64,000 bases of DNA from Candidatus Tepidiaquacella proteinivora (lineage in GTDB: Bacteria; Bacteroidota; Ignavibacteria; Tepidaquicellales; Tepidaquicellaceae). The stretch is taken from NCBI GenBank assembly GCA_013348845.1, contig CP054675.1:248001-312000 (forward strand). Reading direction: 5' to 3'. Positions 47,379-56,164 of the stretch are shown in pieces. The notes beneath the pieces are model-generated. The model was given only the letters and a program-made list of their open reading frames with translations, was not told the DNA's origin and did no database searches. The stretch's first letter is position 1. Every line of letters begins with the position of its first letter. Made by a program: the position numbers and the translations under genes.

Positions 47379-48629
47379 ATGCTGAGCGCGAAAATTATTT
47401 CTGTAGGGAATGAAATTTTAATTGGACAAATTACAAATACTAATGCTACTTTTATTTGCGAAAAACTTTTTTCTGTAAATATTGGTGTCAGAAAAATTGT
47501 TTCAATTGGTGATTTAGAAAAAGATCTATTTGATGAATTATCAGATTCAGAAAAATTTTATGACATTACTATTATTACAGGTGGATTAGGTCCTACTTCA
47601 GATGATATTACAAAAAGTGTTTTGGTAGAATTTTTTAATGATAAACTTGTCTTTAATGAAAAAATTTTTGAAAACATAGAAAATATTTTTAAAAGCCGTA
47701 ATATCAAAACCCCGGTAATAAACAAAGAACAAGCGATGGTCCCTTCTGATGCTAAAATTATATGGAACAGGCTTGGTACTGCTCCCGGCTTTTGCTTTGA
47801 AAAAAATGATAAATTATTTATAGCTTTACCAGGTGTTCCTTATGAGATGGAAGAAATGATGAATAATTCTGTCATACCTATGATTACAGAAAAATTTGTA
47901 GATAAGGTTGAATTTATTCAAAAATCTAAGACTTTTCTTACAATTGGTATTAGTGAGTCTTCTCTGGCTGAACTAATCGGTAATATCAACGAGTTGGTTG
48001 GTGAAAATTATTTAGCATTTTTACCATCTTTAATTGGTGTAAGATTAAGAGTGGATGTTAAAGCAAAAACAAATCAGGAAGCAGATGAAGTTATAGAAAG
48101 TATCGAAAGAAAACTACACGCAAAAATAGGGGAATATATCTATGGAGTTAATAATGATTTACTCGAACAAATTGTTGGCAATTTATTAAAAGATAAAAAC
48201 CTTACGCTTGCAACTGCTGAATCTTGCACAGGCGGTTTACTTGCAAGTAAAATAACTGATATAAGCGGAAGTTCGCAATATTTTTTAGGTGGAGTTAATG
48301 TTTATTCAAATGAGTCAAAAATAAAAATATTAGGTGTTAATGATTCAACAATCAGAGAGAAGGGAGCTGTTAGTGAAGAAACTGCGATTGAAATGGCATA
48401 TAAGGTAAGGTTATTATTTAATTCTGATATTGGAGTTTCAATAACCGGAATTGCCGGTCCCGAGGGTGGAACGGATGAGAAACCAGTCGGGCTTGTTTAT
48501 ATTGGGTATTCAGATAATAATAAAACTTTTACAAGGAAATTTTATTTGGGACATTTTAGATTAAGAAATAAAACAAGGGCGGCATATTACGCTTTAAATA
48601 TTATTCGAGAAGAAATTTTAAAGTATTAG
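47379..48629 (+). CDS. cinA: CinA family: competence/damage-inducible protein with nicotinamide-nucleotide amidase domain
   Basis: A 416-residue two-domain protein. N-terminal MoaB/MogA-like domain (about 1-170, 'IISVGNEILIGQITNTNA', 'TGGLGPTSDDITK' and 'ALPGVPYEMEEMM'), linked to ADP-ribose pyrophosphatase activity in studied CinA; C-terminal PncC-type nicotinamide mononucleotide deamidase (about 250-416, 'ATAESCTGGLLASKITDISG' and 'TGIAGPEGGTDEKPVG'). Acts in pyridine nucleotide recycling, with nnr nearby in the same gene run. One base after pgpA. Firm. Confidence 0.94.
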   Translation: MLSAKIISVGNEILIGQITNTNATFICEKLFSVNIGVRKIVSIGDLEKDLFDELSDSEKFYDITIITGGLGPTSDDITKSVLVEFFNDKLVFNEKIFENIENIFKSRNIKTPVINKEQAMVPSDAKIIWNRLGTAPGFCFEKNDKLFIALPGVPYEMEEMMNNSVIPMITEKFVDKVEFIQKSKTFLTIGISESSLAELIGNINELVGENYLAFLPSLIGVRLRVDVKAKTNQEADEVIESIERKLHAKIGEYIYGVNNDLLEQIVGNLLKDKNLTLATAESCTGGLLASKITDISGSSQYFLGGVNVYSNESKIKILGVNDSTIREKGAVSEETAIEMAYKVRLLFNSDIGVSITGIAGPEGGTDEKPVGLVYIGYSDNNKTFTRKFYLGHFRLRNKTRAAYYALNIIREEILKY

Positions 48630-48685
48630 GTTTTTGTTTTAAATGATTTTTAAAATAATTATATTAATATTGTAAATTAAAATTT

Positions 48686-50272
48686 ATGAATGAAAATATC
48701 GATAATCCATCAACGTTAACGATTGTATCTAAAACAGACACAGGCAGAGTTCGTTCTAATAATGAAGATTTTTATGACTTCTTCAGCTCTGATTTTGGGG
48801 AAGTATTTATTATTTGTGATGGTATGGGTGGATACTCTGGTGGTGAAATAGCCTCAAAACTTGCAACAAATACTATTAAGAACAGAATTCAGAATAATCC
48901 ACATAGATTAACTTATCCTCCTGACATAATTAGAGAAGCAATTGATGTTGCTAATAAAGTTATTATTGACAAAAGTAATGAAGATACTTCATTAAGGGGA
49001 ATGGGGACAACAGTTGTTATATTGATTATTAAAAACAATTTTGCCTATTATGGACATGTAGGTGATTCAAGACTTTATTTATCACGGGGTAATATTTTTA
49101 CAGGTTTAACTAAAGACCATTCTTTTGTCCAGCAATTAGTTGATAAAGGATTGATTACACCTAAAGAGGCTGAAACACATCCAAGGAAAAATGAAATTAC
49201 AAAAGCATTGGGGATTTCAGAAAATTTAAATCCCGAAATTCGTCAGGATGGTTTAAAAATATACAAAGGGGATAAATTTTTACTTTGTTCAGATGGGCTT
49301 AATTCAATGGTAAGCGATGAAGAAATTTCTAAAATTCTGTCTGATTATGATATTGAAGATGCAGCAGATATTTTGATTGAAAAGGCGAATGAATACGGTG
49401 GTAAAGATAACATTACTTTACAGATTGTTAGAGTAGATGAAGGCGAAGAATTAACTGAAGAAGTAGAAATAGGAAATCTCGAATTTCAACCGAAAGCTGA
49501 GAAAGTTGATATTGAATTTGACGATGAAGATTCTGATGAGGTCATTAATGAAATCCCTGAGTTACCGAAGAAAAAATCCTCCTTTTTTAAATTTTTTTAC
49601 TTTCTACTACCTCTGATATTGGTATTAATTATTTTTGTTTTGATTTATATAATGTTTATACACGATAAAAGAGACTCAAAGAGGAAAACAACCACAGATA
49701 CAACCGTATTAAATACAACAAAATCTGCAGATAAGATTACAACAGGCATCAACAAAGATAGTTTGGTTTTAGAAATACTGAAAGATTTATATGCAGGTAA
49801 GAAAAATAATCAACTATATAATGCTAACAATATTGAATACATTGGTATGAAAAGCAAAGAAAGTATGACAGAAGATGATTTTATAAAAAATTTAAAAGAT
49901 TATTATATTGAATTTAAAAATATAGAAGGGAATATTAATTCAAATGGAGATACTGTCAGTTGTGAATATAAAATTTCGTTGGGTAAGGATAAATCAGCAA
50001 TATATGAGATATTTATAAATTTTAGTCAAAAACCGTATAAAATTGATAGGATTAAATTTAAGAAAGAATTAAAAACTGAATCTGGTGTTAAGCCTCCCGT
50101 AGAAAAGAAAAAGGAAATTAAAAAAGAACAAGATAAAAATAAAAAAGAGCAAATTAAAAAGCCTAAAGAAGAAATTAAGCAGGATGAGAAAAAAGAATCA
50201 AAAGTAAAGGAATACCGAAAAGATCTTAACAAAGAAGAACAAAATCAGGAGAATAATAAACAAAAACAATAA
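48686..50272 (+). CDS. Transmembrane PP2C-type Ser/Thr phosphatase with extracytoplasmic domain and charged tail
   Basis: A 528-residue protein. Cytoplasmic PPM/PP2C domain (about 1-250) with metal-binding residues in 'FIICDGMGGYSGGEIAS', 'GHVGDSRLYL', 'LCSDGLNSMVSDEEI' and 'GGKDNITLQIVRV'. Then an acidic linker, one membrane helix (about 306-328), a small extracytoplasmic domain (about 355-450, unrecognised) and a Lys/Glu-rich tail of about 70 residues ending 'ENNKQKQ'. PP2C usually opposes Ser/Thr kinases; none is seen in the window. The next gene encodes a YARHG lipoprotein, and a PASTA protein lies upstream with a similar tail. The extracytoplasmic part could sense a signal; that is inference. 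Confidence 0.9.
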   Translation: MNENIDNPSTLTIVSKTDTGRVRSNNEDFYDFFSSDFGEVFIICDGMGGYSGGEIASKLATNTIKNRIQNNPHRLTYPPDIIREAIDVANKVIIDKSNEDTSLRGMGTTVVILIIKNNFAYYGHVGDSRLYLSRGNIFTGLTKDHSFVQQLVDKGLITPKEAETHPRKNEITKALGISENLNPEIRQDGLKIYKGDKFLLCSDGLNSMVSDEEISKILSDYDIEDAADILIEKANEYGGKDNITLQIVRVDEGEELTEEVEIGNLEFQPKAEKVDIEFDDEDSDEVINEIPELPKKKSSFFKFFYFLLPLILVLIIFVLIYIMFIHDKRDSKRKTTTDTTVLNTTKSADKITTGINKDSLVLEILKDLYAGKKNNQLYNANNIEYIGMKSKESMTEDDFIKNLKDYYIEFKNIEGNINSNGDTVSCEYKISLGKDKSAIYEIFINFSQKPYKIDRIKFKKELKTESGVKPPVEKKKEIKKEQDKNKKEQIKKPKEEIKQDEKKESKVKEYRKDLNKEEQNQENNKQKQ

Positions 50273-50291
50273 TAAATTAAAAATATAAAAT

Positions 50292-50840
50292 ATGAAATAT
50301 TTAATCGTTTTTTTAATCGCTATTTTAATTTTATTTGCAGGTTGTAATCTTTTTGATAAAAGTAAGGATTCAGATAAAAAGACAGAAGATGTACAGGACC
50401 AAACTATTGAAGCCAAGAAAGAAGGAGAGATTTCCGATCTGACTAAAAAGGAAGAAGAATTAAAGAAAAAAGAACTCGAACTCAAAGAGGAAGAATTAAG
50501 ACTTAAGGAAGAAGAATTACAAAAAAGGAAAGAAACTCCCATTGAGCCACCAACCACAAAGAAGAAATCATATAAATCTAATTATGGTATCCCTGGAGAC
50601 TATCCGGAGGCTTCTATTCGTTATCTTACTTATTCAGATATTTATGGTAAATCAAAATGGGAACTGAGTGTAATGAGAAATGAAATTTATGCAAGACATG
50701 GATACATTTTTACGAAAAATATGGCAATAAGAAATCACTTCCTTCGTCAAAGTTGGTATTATCCACAGTATTATAATGTTGAACACCTATTAAGTGATAT
50801 AGAAAAATATAATATTGCTTTTATAAAAAGTTACGAATAA
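50292..50840 (+). CDS. YARHG-domain lipoprotein with charged helix
   Basis: A 182-residue lipoprotein: lipobox 'LFAGC' (Cys18), then about 45 residues of alternating Glu/Lys (around 'KEEELKKKELELKEEELRLK'), which should form a long single helix or coiled coil, then a YARHG domain at about 110-180 with the eponymous 'RNEIYARHGYIF'. YARHG is an extracellular domain of unknown function, found mostly in Gram-positive and FCB surface proteins. It starts 19 bases after the PP2C gene, so the two probably work together. Role unknown. Confidence 0.85.
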   Translation: MKYLIVFLIAILILFAGCNLFDKSKDSDKKTEDVQDQTIEAKKEGEISDLTKKEEELKKKELELKEEELRLKEEELQKRKETPIEPPTTKKKSYKSNYGIPGDYPEASIRYLTYSDIYGKSKWELSVMRNEIYARHGYIFTKNMAIRNHFLRQSWYYPQYYNVEHLLSDIEKYNIAFIKSYE

Positions 50841-50877
50841 AAATAATCTGTTTTAAGTTTGTGAGACTGATTAGATG

Positions 50878-51660
50878 TTAATTTAATATGCTGAGTTTAA
50901 GATAGGATAGAATAATTCCTGCTGCTACTGAAACATTAAGAGACTCACAGTTTGTGAAGGAATTTATTTTAATGGTTTTATAATTATTATTTCCCAGTAA
51001 AGTTTTGGAAATACCTTTAACTTCATTTCCAAATACAATAACGTATTTTTTATCCCCACTGAATTTCTCCTTGGTAAGCAGGTTTTCTGTATTTAAAGTA
51101 GTTAAGTAAATTAAATAATTTTCTTTATATAAATACTCAAGGTATTCATTCAGATTTATGTCTGTTTTAATTGAGATATTGAATATAGCTCCCTGAGAAG
51201 CTCTTAAAACTTTCGGATTATAAATATCTGATGAGTCTTTACTTATTATAACTCTTTTAATTCCAAACCACCAGCAGGTTCGTAAGATTGTTCCTAAGTT
51301 ACCAGGGTCATTTATACAATCAAGACATATAATAACATCATCTTTAAGATTTTCTTCTCTTATTTCTCCGGGCATATTTATAACACCAATAATTCCTTCC
51401 GGATTTTCTGTATCGGAAATTTTGTTAAAAGTTTTTGGCTCTACATATTCTAATTTATATTTATATCGGTTCAACTTTTCAATTAAACCAGTATTTTTAA
51501 AATTTTTTTGTATTATAATAAAATCAACAAGCTCTTTAAATATACTTGAATCAATACACTCTTCTATCAGGTGAGAACCTTCTATTATGAATTTTTTCTC
51601 TAATAATCTATATTTTTTCTGTTTTAATTTCTGAATATTTTTGATTTGATTTTTTGTCAT
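50878..51660 (-). CDS. SpoU/TrmH-family RNA methyltransferase
   Basis: SPOUT methyltransferase of 260 residues acting on a ribose 2'-OH of rRNA or tRNA. Starts with a short helical N-terminus, then substrate-binding 'KKFIIEGSHLIEECI', then motif I 'DPGNLGTILRTCWWFG', motif II 'FGNEVKGIS' and motif III 'INSFTNCESLNVSVAAGIIL'. Differs from the RlmB-like gene at 35755 and resembles the less specific TsnR/YsgA-type group. Target base not predictable. Six bases separate it from the QueD-like gene. Confidence 0.87.
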   Translation of the reverse strand: MTKNQIKNIQKLKQKKYRLLEKKFIIEGSHLIEECIDSSIFKELVDFIIIQKNFKNTGLIEKLNRYKYKLEYVEPKTFNKISDTENPEGIIGVINMPGEIREENLKDDVIICLDCINDPGNLGTILRTCWWFGIKRVIISKDSSDIYNPKVLRASQGAIFNISIKTDINLNEYLEYLYKENYLIYLTTLNTENLLTKEKFSGDKKYVIVFGNEVKGISKTLLGNNNYKTIKINSFTNCESLNVSVAAGIILSYLKLSILN

Positions 51661-51665
51661 CGCAT

Positions 51666-52067
51666 TTATCCTCTATACTCAATTATATTTTTTTCTGTTT
51701 CATATATTTTTATAGAGAAAAGTTTCACTTTATAGGATTCTATCTTTGATTTTAGTATTTTCCAAAAAACAACAGCCATATTCTCAGTAGTTGGGATTAT
51801 TCCTTTAAACATACTTAATTCATTTAATAATTTATGGTCAACTTTTTTAATTATCTCTTCATTAATTATTCTACTCAATAATTTTAAGTCAAAAACATAA
51901 CCGCTCTTATTATTAATTTTACCACAAACCGTAACTTCAATGTAGTAATTGTGCCCATGATATTCATTACATTTACCGAATATATCCTTGTTCTTCTTAT
52001 AAGTAAGATTTTTATTAGTTAAAATGTGTGCTGCTGAAAAGTGTTCTCTTCTTGTTAAATAATGCAT
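51666..52067 (-). CDS. queD: 6-pyruvoyl-tetrahydropterin synthase/QueD family protein
   Basis: A 133-residue T-fold protein. Zinc ligands His14 (in 'HFSAAHIL'), His37 and His39 (in 'CNEYHGHNYYIEV') are all present, with the catalytic Cys33 four residues before the first of the pair; 'PTTENMAVVFW' supplies the conserved glutamate region. QueD makes 6-carboxy-tetrahydropterin for queuosine; PTPS makes pyruvoyl-tetrahydropterin. The C-x3-HGH pattern and the presence of queC favour QueD, although the two genes are far apart. Family firm, QueD role likely. Confidence 0.8.
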   Translation of the reverse strand: MHYLTRREHFSAAHILTNKNLTYKKNKDIFGKCNEYHGHNYYIEVTVCGKINNKSGYVFDLKLLSRIINEEIIKKVDHKLLNELSMFKGIIPTTENMAVVFWKILKSKIESYKVKLFSIKIYETEKNIIEYRG

Positions 52068-52308
52068 ATCAAATTTTTTAATAAAACATAAACAATAATC
52101 TTAAATTATTAAATATAAATTCTATTGCATAAATTATCTGGAATGGTATTAGAAAATAAATAATTTTGAATTTACAAGTTATATTTAGTGTTATATATTA
52201 AAATAAAAGGAATTTGTATTTTATGTAGAAACTATTTTGGGTTTTACGGATTTTATTGTGATGGAACAAGGTTTAATGTTTATAATTTAATTGCAGAATA
52301 AAACTTGT

Positions 52309-52316
52309 TATTTTTG
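52309..52316 (+). promoter_or_regulatory. Putative -7 box before the YbaN-like gene
   Basis: TATTTTTG matches TAnnTTTG, with a TTG 15 bases upstream (52291), shorter than the usual spacing. The ATG starts 11 bases after the box, which would leave a transcript with almost no leader. Position and match only; moderate to low certainty. Confidence 0.35.
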
Positions 52317-52327
52317 CAAATATTTTT

Positions 52328-52777
52328 ATGGAAGGAATAAATAAATATAATTCTAATATAGATAATAAATTTGAGAATAAGTCTGAAGAAATATATAGGA
52401 GTAAGATAATAAGATTAATACTTTTAATTATTGGTACGGTATCATTAGCACTTGGCATTATAGGAATATTTATCCCATTATTACCTACTACTCCTTTTCT
52501 TCTTCTTTCCGCTGCTTGCTATGCAAAAAGTTCCAGAAAATTTTATTTATGGATGATGAATAACAGGTATTTCGGTAAATATATAAGCAAATATAAAGAA
52601 AGGAAAGGAATTCCACTTAAAATAAAAATTTATTCCTGTTCTTTACTCTGGTTGACTATTTTATTTTCTGTGTTATTCGTAATTAATAATATTATTGTAA
52701 AATTTTTACTTGTTATTATTGCTGTTTCAGTAACATATCATATCGTTTCCATTAAAACACTTAAAGAGAATAAGTAA
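52328..52777 (+). CDS. DUF454/YbaN-like membrane protein
   Basis: A 149-residue inner-membrane protein. After about 40 hydrophilic residues it carries the YbaN/DUF454 pattern 'LGIIGIFIPLLPTTPFLLLS' (the 'LPTTPF' turn is diagnostic) and 'ACYAKSSRKFYLWMMNN', then two helices near the C-terminus. The function of the family is unknown. Long intergenic stretches on both sides suggest it is transcribed alone. Confidence 0.82.
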   Translation: MEGINKYNSNIDNKFENKSEEIYRSKIIRLILLIIGTVSLALGIIGIFIPLLPTTPFLLLSAACYAKSSRKFYLWMMNNRYFGKYISKYKERKGIPLKIKIYSCSLLWLTILFSVLFVINNIIVKFLLVIIAVSVTYHIVSIKTLKENK

Positions 52778-53122
52778 TCTGAAATAACTTATATTTAAAT
52801 ATAAAATAATATTTTATTATTTGTACAAATATAACTTCGTGTAAGGAAATGAATTTTTACGGAAATTACATTAATCTAATATTCTTGAAATGCTTATTTA
52901 AAATTGAATAAGTGTGATGATATATCTTATAGAATTTTAAAATGAAATTGTAATATGGGTTAAATTTATATTCAACTGATTAAATAATTTATGCTTCAAA
53001 TTATTTCTTTAAAATTATTGCTCTTGACTTGATATTAATAGTTTATAATATACATAAAAATAATTGTTGACATTTAAAATTTATTTTTGTACCTTGCAAT
53101 AACCTAAACTAAATATAAAATT
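52778..53122. other. AT-rich intergenic region upstream of the LamG protein
   Basis: About 345 bases with no plausible gene, tRNA or GC-stemmed hairpin. The right end holds a promoter (see 53067). The rest is simple AT-rich sequence in which I see no structure. Confidence 0.55.
53067..53097 (+). promoter_or_regulatory. Promoter of the LamG surface-protein gene
   Basis: TTGACA at 53067-53072, 17 bases, then TACCTTGC at 53090-53097, close to the Bacteroidota pattern TTG(AC)-spacer-TAnnTTTGC with one T missing. A TATTTTTG at 53082-53089 also fits the -7 box but at a poorer distance. The ATG follows about 25 bases later without a Shine-Dalgarno sequence. Confidence 0.5.
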
Positions 53123-54667
53123 ATGAAGAAAACACATTACCTTTTTGTTTTACTTCTCACTGTACTTCTTATTGGGAGTATTTCTGCACAAACTCCACAA
53201 TATTACAATTATAATAATGTTGGAACAAGCAGTAATACTTTCCCATTTGGTCAGGCAGCTGGTAAGGCTGTACAATGGCTATTTCTTGCTGGTGATTTAA
53301 ACCAACCAGCACCATTACCACCAGGGTATCAATTTACGAAAGTTTGGTTTTTTATTACGACAGGAGGGACAAGAACATTCACAGATTTACGAATTTTAAT
53401 AGCGCAGGATACAATAACTTCATTAACTTATGGAGCATTTTATAATGGACTATGGGATACTGTATATTACAAGGCGTCTGTAACAATTACTGCTCCGTCT
53501 AATGGATGGGTTGACATTACTCTTGATAAACCTTATCCTTATGATCCCACAAAAAGTATGATTGTTATGGTGGGTCAATGTGGTTCCAGTGGTAGTGGTT
53601 TTTATGTTAGACAAAATGTATTAACAGGGTACAGAAGAGTCTGGTCTGTTGGAGGGTGCCCGTTCACACCATACAGTGGTGGCGATGCTTCAACCGTTAA
53701 TTTTGGTGTTGATGTAGAACCAGTACCAAATTTTGTTCCCACAGTACTTTATTACAAATTTGAGAACAACCCAACGCTAACTTCTGTACTTAACTGTGCA
53801 AATCCTGGTGCCGGAACTCAGGTTGCACCAATTGCAAATGTAACCCTTTCCGCTGGAGGACAATTTGATTCCTGTATTACCGGAACAGGCTTAAGTAGTT
53901 CAGGAGTAACAACAGGATGGAATTGTGATTTTGGTACATCAAGCTGGACAATAAGTATGTGGATGGAAATACCAACAAATTCTTCAGGAACAGCATATTA
54001 TCTATTTGGGGATGTTGGTTCTGGCAGTTTCAGATGTTTCCACAACGGAGTAGCATATCCTGACAGTATTATTTTAAGGGGAACCGGAATAACAGATACA
54101 AGAATACCCCAAACAGGTCCAGCACCAACGCAGGTAGCATTTGTATATGATTCAGCGATGGCATCAATACTATGTTATAAGAACGGAGTATTAGTAAGGA
54201 CGGTACCCCAATCACCATTAAACATAGCAACAGGTTCTGGTTTCAGGGTGGGTGGATATAGTACAAGTCCATCGTTTATAGGGAAGTTAGATGAGTTTAG
54301 GGTATATAAGAGAGCCTTATCAGCTTCAGAGATGGCTGCATCCTGGAATATGGATATTGCCTGCGGATTAGTAACTGGTATGAGTAAGAATATACCATTA
54401 CCGGAGACATATATGTTATGTCAGAACTATCCGAATCCATTCAATCCTACTACAAAGATAGGTTTTGCATTACCGAGGTCAGGATTTGTAACATTAAAGG
54501 TGTATGATATACTCGGGAAAGAAGTAGCGACATTGATAAATGAGTATAAGACAGCAGGTAATTATATTTATGAATTCAATGCGTCAAATCTTTCAACAGG
54601 AGTATATTTCTACACAATAAATGTAAATGGGTTTACAGATACAAAGAGAATGATACTGGTTAAATAA
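53123..54667 (+). CDS. T9SS-sorted LamG-domain surface protein
   Basis: A 514-residue secreted protein. Signal peptide 1-22 ('LLIGSISAQTP'); an N-terminal beta-rich domain (about 25-205, unrecognised, 'TKVWFFITTGGTRTFTDLRI'); a LamG/concanavalin-like domain at about 208-415 ('WTISMWMEIPTNSSGTAYY', 'GKLDEFRVYKRALSASEMAA'); and a T9SS type A sorting domain at 430-514 ('NYPNPFNPTTKIGFALPRSG', ending 'TKRMILVK'). LamG domains bind sugars or proteins, so an adhesin or carbohydrate-binding role is plausible. It has its own promoter and a strong terminator, so it is a single-gene unit. Ligand unknown. Confidence 0.9.
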   Translation: MKKTHYLFVLLLTVLLIGSISAQTPQYYNYNNVGTSSNTFPFGQAAGKAVQWLFLAGDLNQPAPLPPGYQFTKVWFFITTGGTRTFTDLRILIAQDTITSLTYGAFYNGLWDTVYYKASVTITAPSNGWVDITLDKPYPYDPTKSMIVMVGQCGSSGSGFYVRQNVLTGYRRVWSVGGCPFTPYSGGDASTVNFGVDVEPVPNFVPTVLYYKFENNPTLTSVLNCANPGAGTQVAPIANVTLSAGGQFDSCITGTGLSSSGVTTGWNCDFGTSSWTISMWMEIPTNSSGTAYYLFGDVGSGSFRCFHNGVAYPDSIILRGTGITDTRIPQTGPAPTQVAFVYDSAMASILCYKNGVLVRTVPQSPLNIATGSGFRVGGYSTSPSFIGKLDEFRVYKRALSASEMAASWNMDIACGLVTGMSKNIPLPETYMLCQNYPNPFNPTTKIGFALPRSGFVTLKVYDILGKEVATLINEYKTAGNYIYEFNASNLSTGVYFYTINVNGFTDTKRMILVK

Positions 54668-54697
54668 AATTATTATTAATACCGGATTTAAGAATTT

Positions 54698-54724
54698 AAA
54701 GCCCGATAAACTTTATCGGGCTTT
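54698..54724 (+). terminator. Strong Rho-independent terminator after the LamG gene
   Basis: AAAGCCCGATAA-ACT-TTATCGGGCTTT followed by more T: a 9-bp core stem (12 with the A/T flanks), loop of 3, then a T-run. The clearest terminator in the window. Confidence 0.9.
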
Positions 54725-54816
54725 TTATTTAAATTATATTATTTCCTATATTTAGAAAATGAAACTAACTATATTAAAAATCGTATTTATATTGTAGTAA
54801 TTTAAATACTTTTAAT

Positions 54817-56160
54817 ATGAAAAATATAATTTTATTATTTTTAGTAATTCTGATTAATGGAAAGATTTTATATGCACAGGAATTGATTGATTTAAACACT
54901 GCAATTAAAAGAGCAATAAAGAACAACCCGGACATTAGTCTAATCCAGAGCAATATTCAAATTCAAAAATTGAATATTCAGGTAAAAAAAGGAGATCTAT
55001 ATCCTACACTTTCATTATCGTCCGGGTGGAGTAAAAATAACACTTTTTCAAAAGGTGGAGTAATTATTCAGAATGGAATTCCAATTTTTATAGGTGATCA
55101 GAGTCGTTGGGAAGATAATTATTTCGCAGGATTAAATTCACAGGTGATTTTATACAATGGTTTCGCAAATTATGAATCGATAGAACTTGAACGACAGAAT
55201 GAAGCATCAATAAAAATGAACCTTGAAAAGCTTAAATATGATATTGTAATAAATATTTATGCAAAGTATTTTGATGTTTTGAAAAAGGAAAAGATTGTAA
55301 TGATTAATGAAGAAAATCTGATAAATTCACAAGATCAACTCGAGAAGATAAAAGAATATGTAGATATTGGTATTAAGAGAGCATCAGAGATTTATAAACA
55401 GGATGCACAGGTTGCTCAAAATGAACTTGAATTAGAAAGGGCAAAAAATGATTTATCAAAAGCAAAGGTGGACTTGCTTGCAAGTATGTACGAAAATGTA
55501 AATAAAGATATTTCCGTTACATCTTCTGGTCTGGATATTAGTTTTAATACTGAGAACTTATATAAAATAAAAGAATCATATAAGGATGCAGATATTTTGA
55601 CAAACCAGGCACTTGAAAACAGATATGATTATAAACTTGCTTTACAGGAAATAACAATAAATGAAATAAAACTTGATATTGCTAAAAAGAACTTATACTT
55701 CCCAACTATTTCAGCATTCGGAAATTATAATATAAGTGGCAGGCAAATTAGCGATATAACGAATAATAGGGTATTAACATTCGGGATTTCATTAAATTAT
55801 AGTATTTTTCAGGGCTTTAAACTTGATGTAAATAGGCAAATAGCGGAGGTTAATGTTAAACAAAAAAATGAGGAAATAAATAAACTTAGATACCAGATAT
55901 ATTCTGATATTAAGAAAGCAATTATTGATTTGGAAACAAGTTATAAGCAGGTAGAAATTATTGATAGAAATATAAAAGCTGCAGAACAGGATAAGATACT
56001 TTCTGAAGAGAATTTCAGAATTGGATATGGTACATTACTTGATGTTCAAACAGCAACAACAAGATATAATAATTTACTTATTGAAAGAATAAATTCAGTT
56101 TATAATTTTTATTTAGCAAAAACTCAAATTGATTATTTATCAGGGAAACTAAAATATTAA
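54817..56160 (+). CDS. TolC-family outer membrane efflux protein
   Basis: Outer-membrane channel of a tripartite exporter, 447 residues. Signal peptide ending near residue 20 ('GKILYAQ'); then two TolC repeats, each with long periplasmic helices ('IDLNTAIKRAIKNNPDISL' near the start, 'LTNQALENRYDYKLALQEIT' in the middle) and a beta-strand segment, ending 'FYLAKTQIDYLSGKL'. Five bases separate it from the adaptor gene. First gene of a five-gene operon; a TATATTG box lies about 20 bases before the ATG. Confidence 0.9.
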   Translation: MKNIILLFLVILINGKILYAQELIDLNTAIKRAIKNNPDISLIQSNIQIQKLNIQVKKGDLYPTLSLSSGWSKNNTFSKGGVIIQNGIPIFIGDQSRWEDNYFAGLNSQVILYNGFANYESIELERQNEASIKMNLEKLKYDIVINIYAKYFDVLKKEKIVMINEENLINSQDQLEKIKEYVDIGIKRASEIYKQDAQVAQNELELERAKNDLSKAKVDLLASMYENVNKDISVTSSGLDISFNTENLYKIKESYKDADILTNQALENRYDYKLALQEITINEIKLDIAKKNLYFPTISAFGNYNISGRQISDITNNRVLTFGISLNYSIFQGFKLDVNRQIAEVNVKQKNEEINKLRYQIYSDIKKAIIDLETSYKQVEIIDRNIKAAEQDKILSEENFRIGYGTLLDVQTATTRYNNLLIERINSVYNFYLAKTQIDYLSGKLKY

Positions 56161-56164
56161 TTAA

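Noticed and set aside
50026-50557. Ser/Leu/Phe-rich minus-strand frames opposite the PP2C tail and YARHG lipoprotein
   Set aside because: Same cause: antisense of Lys/Glu-rich repeats. The plus-strand genes have recognised domains.
53024-53049. TTGACT and TATAAT as a sigma-70-type promoter
   Set aside because: The spacer is only 14 bases; the TTGACA-17-TACCTTGC pair just downstream fits better.
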